Program-made: the position numbers and the translations under genes
Source: Paraburkholderia sejongensis
Lineage (GTDB): Bacteria > Pseudomonadota > Gammaproteobacteria > Burkholderiales > Burkholderiaceae
NCBI RefSeq assembly: GCF_020880815.1
Contig: NZ_JAJITD010000012.1
Location: 124,001-188,000 of the forward strand
DNA length: 64,000 nt
Direction of reading: 5' to 3'
Notes under the pieces: model-generated
Told to the model about the DNA's origin: nothing
Database searches by the model: none
Seen by the model: only the letters and a program-made list of their open reading frames with translations
Shown: piece by piece, positions 61,087 through 64,000 of the stretch
Layout: the number at the start of each line of letters is the position of its first letter
How positions within the stretch are numbered: position 1 is the stretch's first letter

Positions 61087-62133
61087 ATGCAGATCGTTCA
61101 CGCGCCCCATTTGCCGATCCGGCCCGACTGGCTCGCGTTACGCGACGAGCCGGTGCTCGAACCGGAACTCGCGATCGTCGATGCGCATCACCACCTGTGG
61201 GACCGTCAGAGCGGGCGCTATCTCGCCGACGAGTTTCGCAACGATGTGAGCAGCGGTCACCGGGTCGTGTCGACGGTCTACGTGCAGTGCCGCTCGATGT
61301 TGCGCGAGCACGGTCCGGATGCGCTGAAGCCGCTGGGCGAAGTCGAGTTCGCCAACGGGATCGCCGCGATGTTTGCTAGCGGCGCATACGGACCGGCGCG
61401 CTGCTGCGAGGCGATCGTCGGCGGCGCGGATCTGACGCTGGGCGCGCAACTGCAGGCTGTGCTCGAAGCGATGCTGGCGGTGTCCGGCGGCCGTCTGCGC
61501 GGCATCCGCAATCCGCTCGCGTGGCATGCGGATCCGGCGGTGAGTTCGAGCCCGGTCACGCCGCCGCGCGATCTGATGACGAATCCGGCGTTTCGCGACG
61601 GCGTCGCAATGCTCGGCCGCTACGACCTCGCGCTCGACGCGTGGGTGTATCACACGCAACTCGATGAACTGTACGAGCTGGCGCGCGTGGTGCCCGACGT
61701 GACCGTCGTCATCGACCATTTCGGCGGCCCGTTGGGCGTGGCGGCGTACGCGAAGCAGCGCCCGGGCGTGCTCGCCGAGTGGAAGCACAAGCTTGCGCGT
61801 CTCGCCACTTTGCCGAACACGCGTATCAAACTCGGCGGCGCGGGCATGAACGTGTTCGGCTTCGATTTCGCCACGCGCGAGCTGCCGCCGTCGTCGGAGC
61901 AACTCGCCGCGGCGTGGCAGCCGTACTTCGAAACCTGCGTCGAACTTTTCGGCACGAATCGCTGCATGTTCGAAAGCAATTTCCCGGTCGATAAGGGAAT
62001 GTTCAGCTACCGCGTGCTATGGAACGCATTCAAACGACTGGCGTCGGCGATGTCCGCCGATGAAAAGGCCGCGTTGTTCCACCGGACCGCGGCTTCGACC
62101 TATCGCCTCGCTATTGCGGGAGACAACAGATGA
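61087..62133 (+). CDS. amidohydrolase-2-family hydrolase (lactonase-like)
   Basis: A 348-residue TIM-barrel hydrolase. The HxH metal motif is in IVDAHHHLWD; later ligands lie in VVIDHFGGP and FESNFPVDKG. This matches the COG3618 group of metal-dependent hydrolases, which includes sugar lactonases and 2-pyrone-4,6-dicarboxylate-type hydrolases. It lies 11 bp after the porin gene and overlaps the next gene by 4 bp (ATGA). Confidence 0.87.
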   Translation: MQIVHAPHLPIRPDWLALRDEPVLEPELAIVDAHHHLWDRQSGRYLADEFRNDVSSGHRVVSTVYVQCRSMLREHGPDALKPLGEVEFANGIAAMFASGAYGPARCCEAIVGGADLTLGAQLQAVLEAMLAVSGGRLRGIRNPLAWHADPAVSSSPVTPPRDLMTNPAFRDGVAMLGRYDLALDAWVYHTQLDELYELARVVPDVTVVIDHFGGPLGVAAYAKQRPGVLAEWKHKLARLATLPNTRIKLGGAGMNVFGFDFATRELPPSSEQLAAAWQPYFETCVELFGTNRCMFESNFPVDKGMFSYRVLWNAFKRLASAMSADEKAALFHRTAASTYRLAIAGDNR

Positions 62134-63410
62134 AAACGAGCGGAACTGCGGCGGCAGCCGAATTCGACACGACTAAACAAGCAAGCGGATTCAGAAGCAT
62201 CACCGGCGTCGAGTGGCGCTCGCTTTCTCTCGCGGGACTCGGCTGGACCTTCGAAAGCTACGACTCGTTCCTGCTGTCGCTGCTGCTGCCGACACTCGCG
62301 CTGCAGTTCGGCCTGAGCAAGGCGCAGCTCGGATTGTTCACGAGCATTACCGCGGCGGGTCAGATCGTCGGCGGCATCCTGTTCGGCTACGTGTCGGACC
62401 GGCTGGGACGCGTGCGGACCGCGCTGCTTTGCATCGGTATTTACTCGCTGTTCTCCGGCCTGATCGCGTTCGCGCCCAACGAGCACTGGTTCGCGACGTT
62501 GCGCTTTTTCGGCGCGCTCGGCATGGGCGGCACCTGGACCGCGGGCGCCGCGCTGATTGCGGAGACCTGGCACGCGAGCCGGCGCGGCAAGGGCGGCGCG
62601 CTGATGCAGATGGGCTTGCCGGTCGGCGCGATTCTCGCGATCACGCTGGCGGGCATCGTCAGTGGTGCGAATGATGGGCTGGCCGGACATGGCTGGCGAC
62701 TGCTGTTTCTGATCGGCGCGTCGCCTTTCTTCATCCTGTTCTGGGTCGCCCGCAAGACGCCCGAATCGCCGATCTGGCTGGAACGCCAGCGCGCCGTCGC
62801 AAACCCTGAAAAGCGCGCCGTGGCGAACGGCGACAAGCTGAACGTGCGTGGCCTGCTGACCGCGTTCGGCTTCATCTTCTTTTTGCAATACCTGTACTGG
62901 GGTGTTTTCACGTGGACGCCGACGTTTCTCGTCACGGTCAAGCATCTCGACTTCGTGCATAGCCTGAAGTTCGTGCTGGCGCTGCAATTCGGCGCGATCT
63001 GCGGGTTCCTGCTGTTCTCGGCGTGGGTGGACCGGCTCGGCCGGCGTCCGATGTTCCTTGCGTATCTGCTGGTCGGCGCGGCGGCGGTGGGCGTGTATAT
63101 CGTGTCGACGAATGCGTGGCTGTTGACGGCGGCGATCTTTCTGACCGGCTTCAGCGTGAACGGCATCTTTGCGGGAGCGGGGCCGTTCCTCGCGGAGATC
63201 ATCGGCAATACGGCATCGCGCGGTTTCTACATGGGTCTCGCCTACAACGGCGGACGGCTCGGCGGCTTCCTCGCGCCGCTGGTGATCGGTGCGCTGGCGT
63301 CGACCTCGGGCGGTTTCGTGCTGGGCCTCGCGACGACGATCGTCGCGTTCATCGCCGCGGCGGTAGTGGTGTGCTTCGCGCCGGAAACGCGCGGCAAGGC
63401 GCTCGCATGA
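62130..63410 (+). CDS. MFS transporter, aromatic acid:H+ symporter family
   Basis: A 426-residue carrier. WTFESYDSFLLSLLLPTLALQFGLSKAQLGL and GGILFGYVSDRLGRVRTAL are typical of the AAHS/SHS group that imports aromatic or short organic acids (PcaK, MhpT, JEN-like). It is translationally coupled at both ends by ATGA overlaps to the amidohydrolase and the next MFS gene. Confidence 0.87.
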   Translation: MKTSGTAAAAEFDTTKQASGFRSITGVEWRSLSLAGLGWTFESYDSFLLSLLLPTLALQFGLSKAQLGLFTSITAAGQIVGGILFGYVSDRLGRVRTALLCIGIYSLFSGLIAFAPNEHWFATLRFFGALGMGGTWTAGAALIAETWHASRRGKGGALMQMGLPVGAILAITLAGIVSGANDGLAGHGWRLLFLIGASPFFILFWVARKTPESPIWLERQRAVANPEKRAVANGDKLNVRGLLTAFGFIFFLQYLYWGVFTWTPTFLVTVKHLDFVHSLKFVLALQFGAICGFLLFSAWVDRLGRRPMFLAYLLVGAAAVGVYIVSTNAWLLTAAIFLTGFSVNGIFAGAGPFLAEIIGNTASRGFYMGLAYNGGRLGGFLAPLVIGALASTSGGFVLGLATTIVAFIAAAVVVCFAPETRGKALA

Positions 63411-64000
63411 GTGCGATACCGCAAACGGGACTGGTCGGCAGGTTGTTTCCGGCGCTCGCGGAAGCTTCGCTGCGGCGCTATCTGAGCGGGCAGGTCGCGT
63501 CCGTGCTCGGCAGTTGGACCCAGAACGTCACGCTGAATCTGCTGATCTATCACCTGTCCGGCTCGGCGGCGATTCTCGCGTTGCTGAACTTTTTACTGTA
63601 CGGGCCGCAGTTGATCGTCGCGCCGGTGGCCGGCTCGCGCATCAGTTCGGCCAATGCCAAACGCGCGACGCTGTGCGTACTGACGGCGTCGCTGCTGCTC
63701 ACTAGCAGTCTTTTCACGCTATCGCTGTTCGGCGTGCTCGGCGTGAAACTGATCCTCGCCCACGCGCTCGCGATCGGCGTGTCGAGCGCGATCGAGACGC
63801 CGGCGCGCCAGGTGCTGCTGCTCACGAGCCTGCAGGATGCGGCGCATACGTCCAACGCGGTCGCGATGAACACGATGGTCTACAACGTGGGGCGCATGGT
63901 CGGCCCGACGATTGCTGGTTTCGTTTATCCGACGCTCGGCGCCAGAGCCTCCTTCGTCATTTACGCGCTCGCGCTTTGCTTCATGGCGACGTGTGTGCGC
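63407..64000 (+). CDS. MFS exporter, DHA3/EntS-like, N-terminal part
   Basis: The gene runs off the right end; 198 codons are present. MSAIPQTGLVGRLFPALAEA starts it, and LRRYLSGQVASVLGSWTQNVTLNLLIYHLSG, LLYGPQLIVAPVAG and GVSSAIETPARQVLLLTSLQ match the DHA3/enterobactin-exporter (EntS) group, an unusual third carrier type for one operon. The start overlaps the stop of the previous gene (ATGA). Confidence 0.83.
   Translation, partial: MSAIPQTGLVGRLFPALAEASLRRYLSGQVASVLGSWTQNVTLNLLIYHLSGSAAILALLNFLLYGPQLIVAPVAGSRISSANAKRATLCVLTASLLLTSSLFTLSLFGVLGVKLILAHALAIGVSSAIETPARQVLLLTSLQDAAHTSNAVAMNTMVYNVGRMVGPTIAGFVYPTLGARASFVIYALALCFMATCVR

Overview
The window is about 64 kb of high-GC DNA with closely packed genes, short spacers and many ATGA/TGATG overlaps. 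The gene content points to a soil- or plant-associated betaproteobacterium of the Burkholderia/Paraburkholderia type: a long-form isocitrate lyase, a 3-hydroxybutyrate oligomer hydrolase, a Burkholderia-type trimeric porin, many MFS carriers for organic acids, and an ECF sigma/NrsF pair with an MXKDX repeat protein. That assignment is inference from gene content, not from a marker gene. I saw no rRNA, tRNA, CRISPR array, insertion sequence or phage. The window starts inside a dicarboxylate symporter gene and ends inside an MFS exporter gene.

Layout. 1-2.5 kb: end of dctA, then an MHS-family MFS carrier with an orphan ModA-like binding protein. 2.7-8.0 kb: a light-sensing locus, with a bacteriophytochrome kinase and CheY-like regulator on + facing a heme oxygenase and PAS histidine kinase on -. 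8.2-17.9 kb: mixed genes, including a Pcm/erythromycin-esterase fusion, a cation/proton antiporter, an MFS carrier, a CHRD protein, a cytochrome b561-type protein, RarD and a DEAD-box helicase. 18.4-21 kb: isocitrate lyase with a clear terminator, and a YpfJ-type zinc peptidase. 21.1-24.8 kb: a redox/stress module (molybdopterin oxidoreductase, cytochrome b, MXKDX protein) divergent from an ECF sigma factor and its NrsF-type anti-sigma factor. 25.1-28.6 kb: an Ohr-family protein, an IclR regulator, a NicC-like flavin monooxygenase and a binding protein without a signal peptide. 29-31.8 kb: a lower-GC patch with an unrecognised repeat membrane protein, then the 3HB-oligomer hydrolase. 32-37 kb: a glucarate-dehydratase-type sugar-acid locus with two carriers and a GntR regulator.

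37-47.2 kb is a complete NRPS-independent hydroxamate siderophore locus: amine N-monooxygenase, MFS exporter, acyltransferase, IucA/IucC synthetase, FhuF-like reductase and a Rieske oxygenase in one translationally coupled run, with a divergent TonB receptor. The set of functions best matches alcaligin (alcABCE). Two near-identical Fur-box-like sites lie between the divergent transcription units. Next to it is a type II lumazine synthase gene (ribH2-like) behind an FMN riboswitch. 48.2-54.6 kb holds a frameshifted uracil-DNA glycosylase gene, a DUF488 gene, a salicylate-hydroxylase-like monooxygenase with a divergent LysR regulator, and a haemagglutinin-type TPS exoprotein. From 54.9 kb to the right end, an IclR regulator faces a run of nine + strand genes (RraA-family aldolase, 2-hydroxyacid dehydrogenase, SMP-30 lactonase, three MFS carriers, porin, amidohydrolase) that looks like a catabolic operon of unknown substrate, with a matching palindromic operator pair in the divergent promoter.
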